Source: Chthonomonas sp. UBA2017 (GTDB lineage: Bacteria > Armatimonadota > Fimbriimonadia > Fimbriimonadales > Fimbriimonadaceae). Taken from it: 64,000 bases of DNA. The position numbers and the translations under genes are program-made. The notes below the pieces were generated by a model. That model ran no database searches. It was not told the origin of the DNA and was given only the letters and a program-made list of their open reading frames with translations. Positions 17,542 to 24,704 of the stretch are shown here, piece after piece (position 1 is the stretch's first letter; each line of letters opens with the position of its first letter). The DNA is taken from contig DDCB01000034.1 of assembly GCA_002335425.1 (NCBI GenBank), forward strand, positions 1-64,000, in the 5' to 3' direction.

Positions 17542-18499
17542 GCCGAGGATCTTGGCGTCCGGCAACGAGAACTCGGCAAAAAGTGCCAAGTTTCTCGATC
17601 GACCAGCGTATGAGTCTCGGCCCAAAACCCATGAGGAAGACGGTCAACACTCCGAGGATCAGACCGACCAGTCCCAAGATGACCCGAAAGAGAGCCCCCA
17701 TGCGATTGAGAACTTCGCAAAGAAGAGCCGAGAAGAGTCCGTGATGGATGAAAAAGTAAAGAGTTTTTCCAAAGTTATAGCGAGCAACGGATCGCCATCG
17801 CATTCGCGCGCTACTCGCCCCCAAATCATGGTGAAATCTCGCCTCAGGAACGTAAAGAATCTTGCCTTGTCGGCGAAGCCGATAGCAAAGCTCGGTGTCT
17901 TCGCAATAAAGGAAGAACCGTTCGTCGAACCGAGCCTCCGGTCGTACCATCAGACATGCTCCCATCACTTGTTCGACTTCAAAGGGCCCCATGCTGCCTT
18001 GCTGAATCAAGCGCGGCGTCAGCCAATACGGCGAAAGCCGCGGCGAATGCGGAAAGGCCTTCTCCAGCATGGTCTGCTCGCAAAGAACCGCCCACAAAGT
18101 CAGCTCACTTGAGCACGAGTTCTGAGTGCTGCCGTCTGAAGAGAGGAGCCGCCCGCCGGCGGCCGCGACCCCTGGATCGTCCAGTGCCTGAGCCAAAGTT
18201 TCAATCGCCCCCGGCTCCGCCCTGGCGTCGGGATTCAAAAGCAAGACCCGATCATGAGTCGCTTGAGCGAGACCCTGGTTGTTCGCGCTCCCAAAGCCTC
18301 GATTGTCTGAATTTGCAATCAGTTCAACGAGCGGAAACTCCTCCCGCACCATCTTGGGCGAGCCGTCCTGGGAGGCATTATCGACAACGATCACTTGATG
18401 GGCCGCCCCTAGCGAGGCCAGGCACTCTCTCAAAAGAGACTTCGTGTTAAACGAGACAACAACGATCGTCACCGGACGAGACGCATCCGGCAACCTCAA
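17507..18499 (-). CDS. GT2-family glycosyltransferase (rhamnosyltransferase-like)
   Basis: A 330-residue GT-A enzyme beginning with VTIVVVSFNTKSLLRECL. It then has VIVVDNASQDGS, NRGFGSANNQG, LLNPDA (the metal-binding acidic motif) and the GACLMVR and FLYCEDTELCYR motifs typical of WbbL-like rhamnosyltransferases. A hydrophobic segment near the C-terminus (GLVGLILGVLTVFLMGF) suggests membrane attachment. Its start overlaps the aquaporin stop by four bases. It ends the leftward hisS run and converges on the kinase pseudogene. Confidence 0.9.
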   Translation of the reverse strand: MRLPDASRPVTIVVVSFNTKSLLRECLASLGAAHQVIVVDNASQDGSPKMVREEFPLVELIANSDNRGFGSANNQGLAQATHDRVLLLNPDARAEPGAIETLAQALDDPGVAAAGGRLLSSDGSTQNSCSSELTLWAVLCEQTMLEKAFPHSPRLSPYWLTPRLIQQGSMGPFEVEQVMGACLMVRPEARFDERFFLYCEDTELCYRLRRQGKILYVPEARFHHDLGASSARMRWRSVARYNFGKTLYFFIHHGLFSALLCEVLNRMGALFRVILGLVGLILGVLTVFLMGFGPRLIRWSIEKLGTFCRVLVAGRQDPRPRRPRPEVPGR

Positions 18500-19140
18500 T
18501 CACGCTCTTCGGCCGGGGACATGGCGTTGAACACAATGGCACCGAGAACGCCCCCGAGCGTCGGCCCAACCAGATAGAGCCACAAATGGCTCCACGTCCC
18601 GCCGTCCTTGAGGGCGTTGACGAGCGTGGCGCCGATCGCGACCGCCGGGTTGTAGGCACCGCCCGAAATCGCACCGCCCGCACCCGCCGCAGCAACAATC
18701 ACGAGGCCAATGGCCAGTCCATAGAAGCTGTTTCCTGCCGTTTTCTTGTGGGTGGCGACGTTCAAAACTGTCAGCACCAGCATCATGGTGAAGACCACTT
18801 CGACGATGAGCGCACGCATGATGTCCACGCCTTCGCCGGGCGCAATCGCGACCGAGCGACCGGTGATGTAGGAGGCAAGGCCGAACGCTGCCACCGAACC
18901 GACAATCTGCGCGAGAATGTAGGGCAACACTTCTTGCGACTTCATCTTGCCGCGCATCAAAACCGCGACGGTCACGGCAGGGTTGAATTGGGCCCCGCTG
19001 ATGTGGCCAGCCATATACACCATGGCCGCCAGGGCGAGACCGATGTAGAGAGGCACAAAGGCTGGGTCACCCGACACGGCCACCAGCCCGATCACGAACA
19101 TAAAGAGGAACGACCCCACAGCTTCGGCAAGTAGTTTCAT
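18496..19140 (-). CDS. MIP-family aquaporin
   Basis: This 214-residue membrane channel has six hydrophobic segments and both hallmark half-helix motifs, FNPAV and YNPAV, which form the water or glycerol pore constriction. The N-terminus MKLLAEAVGSFLFMF fits the family. A GTG seven codons upstream (19161) is possible but adds an untypical tail. Water versus small solute selectivity cannot be fixed by eye. It sits between an aldolase and a glycosyltransferase in the leftward run. Confidence 0.92.
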   Translation of the reverse strand: MKLLAEAVGSFLFMFVIGLVAVSGDPAFVPLYIGLALAAMVYMAGHISGAQFNPAVTVAVLMRGKMKSQEVLPYILAQIVGSVAAFGLASYITGRSVAIAPGEGVDIMRALIVEVVFTMMLVLTVLNVATHKKTAGNSFYGLAIGLVIVAAAGAGGAISGGAYNPAVAIGATLVNALKDGGTWSHLWLYLVGPTLGGVLGAIVFNAMSPAEERD

Positions 19141-19193
19141 CGCTAGTCCACCAACAGTCACTCTTCAAGACGGTCCAACCCGTCATTCTGGAG

Positions 19194-19847
19194 CTATCGT
19201 TCGAGCCGTCCGGTCAGCGAAGTTTTGAGGAGTTCGTCAAAGGCCTTTGCAGGAATCGGCTTCGGATCGCCAAGAAGGCGTGCCGTCAGAACGATTCGAG
19301 CAATGCGTTCCAGGGTTTCCATCCGGTTGTAGGCGTCCTCAAGATCGAGCCCCATCACGACCGCGCCGTGATGGCTGAGCAAAATCGTCTTGTGGTCCTC
19401 GACGAGCGGATCGATCGAGTCAGGCACTTCTTGGGTTCCCGGCATCGCAAAGGGTGCCGTGGCGACCGAGCCCAAAACCATCGCCGCCTCGGGAAGAAGA
19501 TTGTCCGGAATCTCTTCGCCTGCCAGGGCGAACCCCGTCGCCGTCGGCGGATGTGCATGAATCACGGCGACGCAGTCGGGGCGTTTGGCATAGATTTTCA
19601 GGTGAAGCTTGATCTCAGAGCTCGGCATCCGGCTCTCTTCGCGCGAGGGTTGCCCCTGAAGGTCGATCACAACGAGATCGTTCGGTTTGAGGTGCCCTTT
19701 GCTCATCCCGGTTGGAGTGCAAAGCAGACTCCTCGGACCCAGTCGGACACTCAAATTGCCCTCTGCGGCTCCAACCAAGCCGCGCTGCCAAAGACGCCTC
19801 CCGATCTCGCACATCTGGGCCCGAAGCTGCAGCTCGGTCGTCGCCAT
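19194..19847 (-). CDS. Class II aldolase/adducin-family protein (fuculose-phosphate aldolase-like)
   Basis: The 217-residue protein matches zinc-dependent class II aldolases and epimerases. It has a GNLSVR phosphate loop, the catalytic Glu in PSSEIKLHL, the zinc histidines in IHAHPP and a third His in LSHHGAV. Family members split L-fuculose-1-phosphate or L-ribulose-5-phosphate-type sugars into DHAP and an aldehyde. The substrate here is undetermined. It starts two bases after the J-like gene stop. Confidence 0.87.
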   Translation of the reverse strand: MATTELQLRAQMCEIGRRLWQRGLVGAAEGNLSVRLGPRSLLCTPTGMSKGHLKPNDLVVIDLQGQPSREESRMPSSEIKLHLKIYAKRPDCVAVIHAHPPTATGFALAGEEIPDNLLPEAAMVLGSVATAPFAMPGTQEVPDSIDPLVEDHKTILLSHHGAVVMGLDLEDAYNRMETLERIARIVLTARLLGDPKPIPAKAFDELLKTSLTGRLER

Positions 19848-19849
19848 CT

Positions 19850-20254
19850 TCAGTCGATCTCCAGCGACCGGAACCGCTTCTCGGTCGGGTCGAGGTCTTC
19901 CTTCAGCACGCGAAAGGCTTGGTCGATCCGCTCGCGCAGCTGCTCGGCGATCTTTCGCTCGTCGCTGCCCTCGGCAAACCGGCTGGGTTCGGCCCGCTTA
20001 CAAAGTCGCTCATACGCCCTCTGAATCTCGTCAAGCCCTGCACTCGGCTCGACCCCCAAGACCTTGCGGGCGACCGATTGGGGAGTCTCGGGGATTGCCG
20101 GGGCCGCCGGCTCGGCGGGAGCTTGAGGAGAAGACGGGATGGTCGGAGCATCCAGCTCGTTTCGGGCCCGAATCTCATCGAGGTCGCGCAATCGATCCCA
20201 CTCTCGATTCACATAGCTCCGCAAGATGTCGTAGGCTCTTCGTCCGCTGCTCAT
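19850..20254 (-). CDS. J-like domain protein without HPD motif
   Basis: A 134-residue protein with a Pro/Ala-rich linker (about residues 38-60) and a C-terminal helical region resembling a DnaJ domain: ARKVLGVEPSAGLDEIQRAYERL, followed by an amphipathic helix ending LDPTEKRF. The HPD tripeptide that stimulates DnaK is absent, so it is unlikely to be a classical co-chaperone. It overlaps the upstream coiled-coil gene by four bases (ATGA), which suggests the two products work together. Confidence 0.6.
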   Translation of the reverse strand: MSSGRRAYDILRSYVNREWDRLRDLDEIRARNELDAPTIPSSPQAPAEPAAPAIPETPQSVARKVLGVEPSAGLDEIQRAYERLCKRAEPSRFAEGSDERKIAEQLRERIDQAFRVLKEDLDPTEKRFRSLEID

Positions 20255-20979
20255 AAGGTTCTGTTCGATTCGGGCATCTGCTGCTCTAAGGACGCATTCG
20301 CTTCCTCAAAGCTCGTTCCCAGAGATTTTAGCCGCCGCGCGAGCTCGGCGAGTGTGTCGGGCTCAGAATGTTGCATCCGAAGCGAAGCTGCCCCCGACGC
20401 GAGGGTCGCTTTCAGGCTGGCGAGCGCTGCTTCGGCTTCGCTGAGCTTGCTTTCGAGGGAGGCAAGGGCCGACTCGACCTGCGAATAACTTTGAATCTCG
20501 AGTTGCCGAGATCGAATCGCTTGATCGAGAGACTCGATCACCTGCGGGTCGCTGGCTTCGGACCGCTGATGTTCGAGGTCGGCCAAGCTCCGGGCCGCGC
20601 TCGCCTTGCCAAAGAGCATCTTTTTCAACTTCGATCGATTCGTCAGCAGCCGAATCGCTTGCTCGATCATGCCCTCGGCGTCGGCAAGCGCCTCTTTCCC
20701 GATCACCTTCACCGCCGGGATGTCGTCGTTTTGGCGAACGAGCTCTTCGATCTGCCGCCGAAGATCTTCCATCGGCTTGATCTCAAGCCGAACTTCGTGG
20801 CTCAACTCGTACCGGAGCCTCGGATTCGCGCTTTCCTGCGCCTTTTGGGCCGAGCCAAACAGCAGAGCCACCACGCCCGCCGCCCCTCCGAGCACCGCTA
20901 AAGGAATGCTCTTCAGAACCAACCCCAAGACGACCACCCCCAACCCCACCAAGGCGGCCCAACCCCAATTCTTGCTCAT
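20251..20979 (-). CDS. Membrane-anchored coiled-coil protein
   Basis: The 242-residue product starts with two closely spaced hydrophobic segments (WAALVGLGVVVLGLVL and IPLAVLGGAAGVVALLFG). It continues as a long charged, helical region rich in Glu, Ala, Ser and Leu with heptad character. No catalytic motif is visible. The arrangement recalls small phage-shock or stress proteins, but I do not recognise a family. The ATG overlaps the barrel-protein stop (ATGA); an in-frame extension to 21072 lies inside that gene and is rejected. Confidence 0.6.
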   Translation of the reverse strand: MSKNWGWAALVGLGVVVLGLVLKSIPLAVLGGAAGVVALLFGSAQKAQESANPRLRYELSHEVRLEIKPMEDLRRQIEELVRQNDDIPAVKVIGKEALADAEGMIEQAIRLLTNRSKLKKMLFGKASAARSLADLEHQRSEASDPQVIESLDQAIRSRQLEIQSYSQVESALASLESKLSEAEAALASLKATLASGAASLRMQHSEPDTLAELARRLKSLGTSFEEANASLEQQMPESNRTL

Positions 20980-21866
20980 AGTCGAATCCTGGTCGTCAGG
21001 CTCAAGCCTTGCCAGCTCCCGCGAACAAACTTCAGGATCGGGACCAGACTGACCTGAGGCGCAACCGCCCACTCACCTTCGATGCGATAGTGGTCTTCTC
21101 GGATTCGCCAGGAACGAGCCCACCCGAACGTCACTCGAAAGCGTCGTTCGGGGTCTCGGTACACCGTGCGGAGATCGGAGACCCACTCTTCCCGGTCCAG
21201 GGTCGATTCCGGTTCTCGAAGCCAAATCGCTTCGCCGATCAACTGCCAAGGGCCCCGGATATCGATATAGTCAATGCCATAAACCTGCTGAAATCCTCGG
21301 CCTGCGCCGGGCGACTGCTCGGGCAATCGGACAGGGCTGAGGGACCCACTGGCCAGGGTCCAATGATTCCCGAGCGCGAGGCTCACTCCGAGGCGCGAAC
21401 CGATCCGAGCCGTCACTCCGCGCTGGCGACGCTTGCCTGCGTCTGCCACGGCAATCGAAATCGGCAGTTGATCGACCACGAGCCGGGTGTTGATTCGGGC
21501 CGCCATCACGTTTTCTTTCAGCAGATCGCGCCCAAAGGGCATGAGCTGTTTGCCGACTCGCCAGGTCCCAGGGTCTTCGAGATAAGCCTCATGCAGCAGA
21601 CTCGCATCCGACTCTCCGCGCACGCCTTGGAGCCGCTCGCTGACGACAAGCCGCCAGCCGGTCTCGAGGTCAAGACGAAGGGTTACAAGGCTCGGTCGCC
21701 CCATGCCGTCGTACCAGCGAAACCGCGTGTTGCCGCCTCGCTCGGTGAGGAGGGTCGGCCCGAGATCGACGCCCAGCGAGATGTCTGGGCTCTGTGCCCA
21801 GGCTCCTGAAGCCGTCCCCAGAAAGAAGACGCTCATTCCCAGCAGGCGACGCTTCAGAGAGGTCAT
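20976..21866 (-). CDS. Probable outer-membrane beta-barrel protein
   Basis: The 296-residue product has a signal peptide (MTSLKRRLLGMSVFFLGTAS, cleaved after AWA). The mature part alternates polar and hydrophobic residues in beta-strand style, with many Arg, Trp and Tyr, and the C-terminus SLTTRIRL looks like a final strand. This fits a porin-like barrel and supports a diderm envelope. The ATG overlaps the hisS stop (ATGA). The transported substrate is unknown. Confidence 0.6.
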   Translation of the reverse strand: MTSLKRRLLGMSVFFLGTASGAWAQSPDISLGVDLGPTLLTERGGNTRFRWYDGMGRPSLVTLRLDLETGWRLVVSERLQGVRGESDASLLHEAYLEDPGTWRVGKQLMPFGRDLLKENVMAARINTRLVVDQLPISIAVADAGKRRQRGVTARIGSRLGVSLALGNHWTLASGSLSPVRLPEQSPGAGRGFQQVYGIDYIDIRGPWQLIGEAIWLREPESTLDREEWVSDLRTVYRDPERRFRVTFGWARSWRIREDHYRIEGEWAVAPQVSLVPILKFVRGSWQGLSLTTRIRL

Positions 21867-23131
21867 GTCTCGGCTCGCGGACGACGGGATTGAAGCCATG
21901 ACACGACTTGTTCGCGAGGAATCTCATCCTGGCGACTCTCGGCCATCGTCTTGATTTTGAAAACTCCGGTCGAAATTTCTTCGGGACCCACGAGGATCAC
22001 AAACGTCGCTCGGGCTCGGTCGGCCATTTTGAGTTGGCGCTTGAGGTCACGCAAATCGAAATCGTAGGTTGCAGAGAGCCCGGATTGGCGGAGTAAACGC
22101 ACCCAGGCTTCGGTCTCCGACTCCGTCAAAGGCTCACCGGCGACGAAAACGTCGACGCTCAGCTCTTCCAAGGGGAATCCGGCGGCTTCGCGAGCGATTC
22201 GGGCTCGTTCTAAACCCGCCCCAAACCCGACCGCCGGGGTGGTCGGTCCCCCGAGCTGCTGGATGAGCCCGTCGTAACGCCCCCCTCCGCACAGCGAACT
22301 TTGCGCGCCCAAGGCACTACTTTGAATCTCAAAAACGGTGTCGTTGTAGTAGTCCAAACCCCGGACAATTGTCGGGTCTTGGACGTACGAAATCCCTGCC
22401 CGCTCAAGCAAACGCTCAACCTTTCGATAATGCGCCAACGACTCCGGCTCCAAAGACTCAAAAATCGACGGCAATCCGACCAACTCGGCTTGAATCGAAG
22501 GGTCCTTAGAATCAAGAAGTCGGAGCGGATTTTTCTCAGCTCGTTGCTGAGATTCGAGCGGCTGACCCGGGAGCCAAGAAGATAATTTGTCTAAGATCAG
22601 CTGACAATACTTGATTCTTGCTTCAGCTCGACCAATGGAGTTGAGCAGGACGGTGAGGTCTTTCAGCCCAATCGCTTCATAAAACCGGACAGCCGCTTCG
22701 ATCACTTCGACATCAGCGGCGGGGCTCGAAGACCCGATCAGTTCAATTCCTGCCTGGTGAGCCTGTCGATATCGTCCCTTTTGGGGTCGCTCATAGCGAA
22801 AAATCGGGGTGAAGTACCAAAGACGCGTGATTTGCCCAGGTTGAGCCAAAGAATGCTCCAAATAAGCTCGGATCGCGGGTGCGGTCCCTTCGGGCTTCAG
22901 GGCCAGATGTCGATCCCCTTTGTCGTGGAAATCATACATCTGCTTCGAAACGACTTCGCTCGTCTCCCCGCTCGACCGTCGGAACAGCTCAATCTCTTCG
23001 AACATCGGGGTTCGAATCTCGCCGTAGCCCATCCCGCCCATGACATGCTCGAACGCACGTTCGATTTGACGCCATTGCATGGCCTCGGATGGCAAGACAT
23101 CGTTGGTTCCCCGCGGGGCTTGGAACTTCAT
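21863..23131 (-). CDS. hisS: Histidyl-tRNA synthetase
   Basis: HisRS charges tRNA-His. The 422-residue protein begins MKFQAPRGTNDVLP. Class II motif 2 is seen in TPIFRYERPQKGRYRQAHQAG, and the histidine-specific region in VRGLDYYNDTVFEI. A C-terminal anticodon-binding domain follows (VDVFVAG onward). The ATG is chosen by this family start; a much longer in-frame extension runs antisense over greA and is spurious. TAAACT lies eight bases upstream, implying a nearly leaderless mRNA. It heads the seven-gene leftward run. Confidence 0.97.
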   Translation of the reverse strand: MKFQAPRGTNDVLPSEAMQWRQIERAFEHVMGGMGYGEIRTPMFEEIELFRRSSGETSEVVSKQMYDFHDKGDRHLALKPEGTAPAIRAYLEHSLAQPGQITRLWYFTPIFRYERPQKGRYRQAHQAGIELIGSSSPAADVEVIEAAVRFYEAIGLKDLTVLLNSIGRAEARIKYCQLILDKLSSWLPGQPLESQQRAEKNPLRLLDSKDPSIQAELVGLPSIFESLEPESLAHYRKVERLLERAGISYVQDPTIVRGLDYYNDTVFEIQSSALGAQSSLCGGGRYDGLIQQLGGPTTPAVGFGAGLERARIAREAAGFPLEELSVDVFVAGEPLTESETEAWVRLLRQSGLSATYDFDLRDLKRQLKMADRARATFVILVGPEEISTGVFKIKTMAESRQDEIPREQVVSWLQSRRPRAET

Positions 23132-23139
23132 GAACCCCC

Positions 23140-23145
23140 AGTTTA
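23140..23145 (-). promoter_or_regulatory. -10 element (TAAACT) for hisS
   Basis: TAAACT on the minus strand ends eight bases before ATG 23131. With a start point about seven bases downstream, the message would begin at or next to the start codon. Confidence 0.5.
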
Positions 23146-23206
23146 CGCCCAAGCGCGGCATCGGTTCGCGCGTTTTTGGGCCTTGTGTCACAATGAAGGA
23201 CTTGTT

Positions 23207-23677
23207 ATGGGACAAGAAACATTGCTGACGCGGGCGGGCTTCGAGAAGCTGGAGAAGGAGCTTCAAGAGCTCAAAGGGCCGATCCGATCTCAGGTCGCTG
23301 AGGCCATCAAAGAGGCGAAAAGTCATGGAGACCTTCGCGAAAATGCGGCTTATCACGAAGCGAAGCTCAACCAAACTCGCTTGGAGGGCCGGATCGCCGA
23401 CTTGGAAAAAGTCCTCCAGACCGCGAAGATCGTGGATCGTCCCGAAGGGGCCGGAGAGACCGCTCATCTGGGAAGCAAGGTCAAGGTGCACGACGCCAAG
23501 TGGGGCGACGAACTCACGATCACGTTGGTCGGGTCTTTTGAGAATGATCCTCTGAACGACTTGATCTCCATCACTTCCCCTCTCGGGAGCGCCCTGCTCG
23601 GCGCTTCGGCTGGCGACGAAGTCTCTGTGGTGACTCCTGATGGCGAACAAAAGTACAAGATTCTTTCGGTGGAGTAG
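23207..23677 (+). CDS. greA: Transcription elongation factor GreA
   Basis: GreA rescues backtracked RNA polymerase by stimulating transcript cleavage. The 156-residue product has the N-terminal coiled coil with the conserved acidic tip (HGDLRENAAYHEAK, its D and E being catalytic) and a C-terminal FKBP-like domain (SPLGSALLGASAGDEV). The SD GAAGGA (23195-23200) lies six bases upstream. The downstream lipoprotein gene starts within its last 38 bases. Confidence 0.97.
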   Translation: MGQETLLTRAGFEKLEKELQELKGPIRSQVAEAIKEAKSHGDLRENAAYHEAKLNQTRLEGRIADLEKVLQTAKIVDRPEGAGETAHLGSKVKVHDAKWGDELTITLVGSFENDPLNDLISITSPLGSALLGASAGDEVSVVTPDGEQKYKILSVE

Positions 23678-24365
23678 CAGTTTTCTTGCGGCTACCCTCG
23701 CACTTGCGGTGCTCGGGTGCGGACAGGGCTCTGATACGGGCAACACCGCTCCGCCGAGTGGGTCGGAAACTGCTTCGCCCTCCGCCGCCCTCAATCCTTA
23801 CGGAGAAACTCCTGCTCGGTCGGTTCAAATGAACCTGCCGGAGCTGGACCGGGTGGGTCGATTGGGACTCCTAGGGGCCGATCGGACCCTGATGGTGGGC
23901 GATCCCGAAGCACGGGCGTTCGACATTTTCCCGAAGCCGCCCAAAAATTCGGTCGAGCTCAAGACCCTGCCTCCGATGCTGACCAAGCCGCTCGTCGGGC
24001 GAGGTTGGGAGTCGGGCGACGTCCGGTTCGGGGTGATTTTGCAAGATGGGATCGTCGCGGGCGCGGTCTGGAATCAAGAAAAAGTCGACCGCGAGCAGGT
24101 GAACGATCTCGTGGAGCGCTATCGCAAGACCTTTTCTGAAGCCGAGCCTGAGCTCATTGTCAATCGATTCGCCAGCTACTGGTTTTGGCAAGATTCTGAC
24201 CGAATCTTGATGATTTGCTTAGCCCAAAACCGAGATCAGACTTTGGGACTCATGATCGGGATCGGGCATGCCGACCTGATGAGACTCCTCCGGATGGACC
24301 CCGCTTCGGCGGCGAACGATGCGCGCCAAGCCGAGCTCATTTTGGGACCTCCCCCGAAAAAGTAG
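23640..24365 (+). CDS. Predicted lipoprotein
   Basis: The 241-residue product has a lipoprotein signal peptide, a basic start (MANKSTRFFRW), a hydrophobic core and the lipobox LAVLGC with Cys 27. A Ser/Thr/Pro-rich linker follows, then a folded domain with FWQDSDRILMICLAQN. I do not recognise the family. Translation begins inside greA in another frame, so the two are likely coupled. Confidence 0.75.
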   Translation: MANKSTRFFRWSSSFLAATLALAVLGCGQGSDTGNTAPPSGSETASPSAALNPYGETPARSVQMNLPELDRVGRLGLLGADRTLMVGDPEARAFDIFPKPPKNSVELKTLPPMLTKPLVGRGWESGDVRFGVILQDGIVAGAVWNQEKVDREQVNDLVERYRKTFSEAEPELIVNRFASYWFWQDSDRILMICLAQNRDQTLGLMIGIGHADLMRLLRMDPASAANDARQAELILGPPPKK

Positions 24366-24409
24366 CTTCATTTGAGGGCTTTTGAAACGATTGGCCGGCT
24401 GGCGTTGTC

Positions 24410-24415
24410 TATATT
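24410..24415 (+). promoter_or_regulatory. -10-like element (TATATT)
   Basis: TATATT lies in the gap after the lipoprotein gene, with TTGGCC (24391-24396) 13 bp upstream or TTGAAA (24382-24387) 22 bp upstream. It could start the structured transcript proposed for 24421-24625. Confidence 0.35.
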
Positions 24416-24420
24416 CAATG

Positions 24421-24625
24421 AGACGGTCATTCGCGCCGCGAGCGGCCTTCTTAATCTCACGATCAGGAGGTGGTGCCACAAAATGAGTAGTAACTGTACG
24501 CACCAGGGAGGTCGGGGGTTTTAACTACCCTTGACCAGTGAAATCAGGGTCAGCGATGAATCGCCGAACTCCCTGAGTCAAAAGAACGGGCTGTTCGCTC
24601 ACTGGGCGAGCGGCCCTTCGTCTTG
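24421..24625 (+). ncRNA. Candidate structured RNA
   Basis: The 339-bp gap between the lipoprotein and amidase genes holds several nested stems. TTGAC (24531-24535) pairs with GTCAA (24577-24581). Inside it TCAGGG (24544-24549) pairs with CCCTGA (24571-24576), and inside that GCGA-TGAA-TCGC (24553-24564). A GC-rich hairpin follows at 24588-24616 (GGGC...CGCTC with GAGCGGCCC) and then a weak T-containing tail. It matches none of the 4.5S, 6S, tmRNA, RNase P or riboswitch cores I checked by eye. Confidence 0.4.
24483..24524 (+). CDS. Possible 13-codon leader peptide
   Basis: A perfect AGGAGG (24465-24470) lies 12 nt before an ATG opening a 13-codon frame, MSSNCTHQGGRGF, that ends in TAA just before the nested stems. 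The spacing is long, so translation is uncertain. The peptide resembles no known leader. Confidence 0.25.
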   Translation: MSSNCTHQGGRGF

Positions 24626-24687
24626 ATCAGATTCAGCGAAAATCTTAAACATTTCTCCGTACCGGCACTTTTGACGGTCGGCTTCGG

Positions 24688-24693
24688 TATCCT
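24688..24693 (+). promoter_or_regulatory. -10 element (TATCCT) for the amidase
   Basis: GGTATCCT ends 11 nt before ATG 24705. TTGACG (24671-24676) lies 11 bp upstream, giving the same unusually short spacing seen at 15453-15476. Confidence 0.45.
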
Positions 24694-24704
24694 AACGGGT
24701 GCTT

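Noticed and set aside
22757..23677. 306-codon frame extending greA upstream
   Set aside because: The extension is antisense to hisS; GreA begins at 23207 with a good SD.
21863..23794. 643-codon version of hisS
   Set aside because: The extra N-terminus runs antisense through greA and its sequence is unlike HisRS; the family start MKFQAPRGTNDV at 23131 fits.
24421..24625. c-di-AMP (ydaO), c-di-GMP, T-box, 4.5S, 6S or tmRNA
   Set aside because: None of the conserved cores of these RNAs could be matched by eye, although amidase genes are often under ydaO control.
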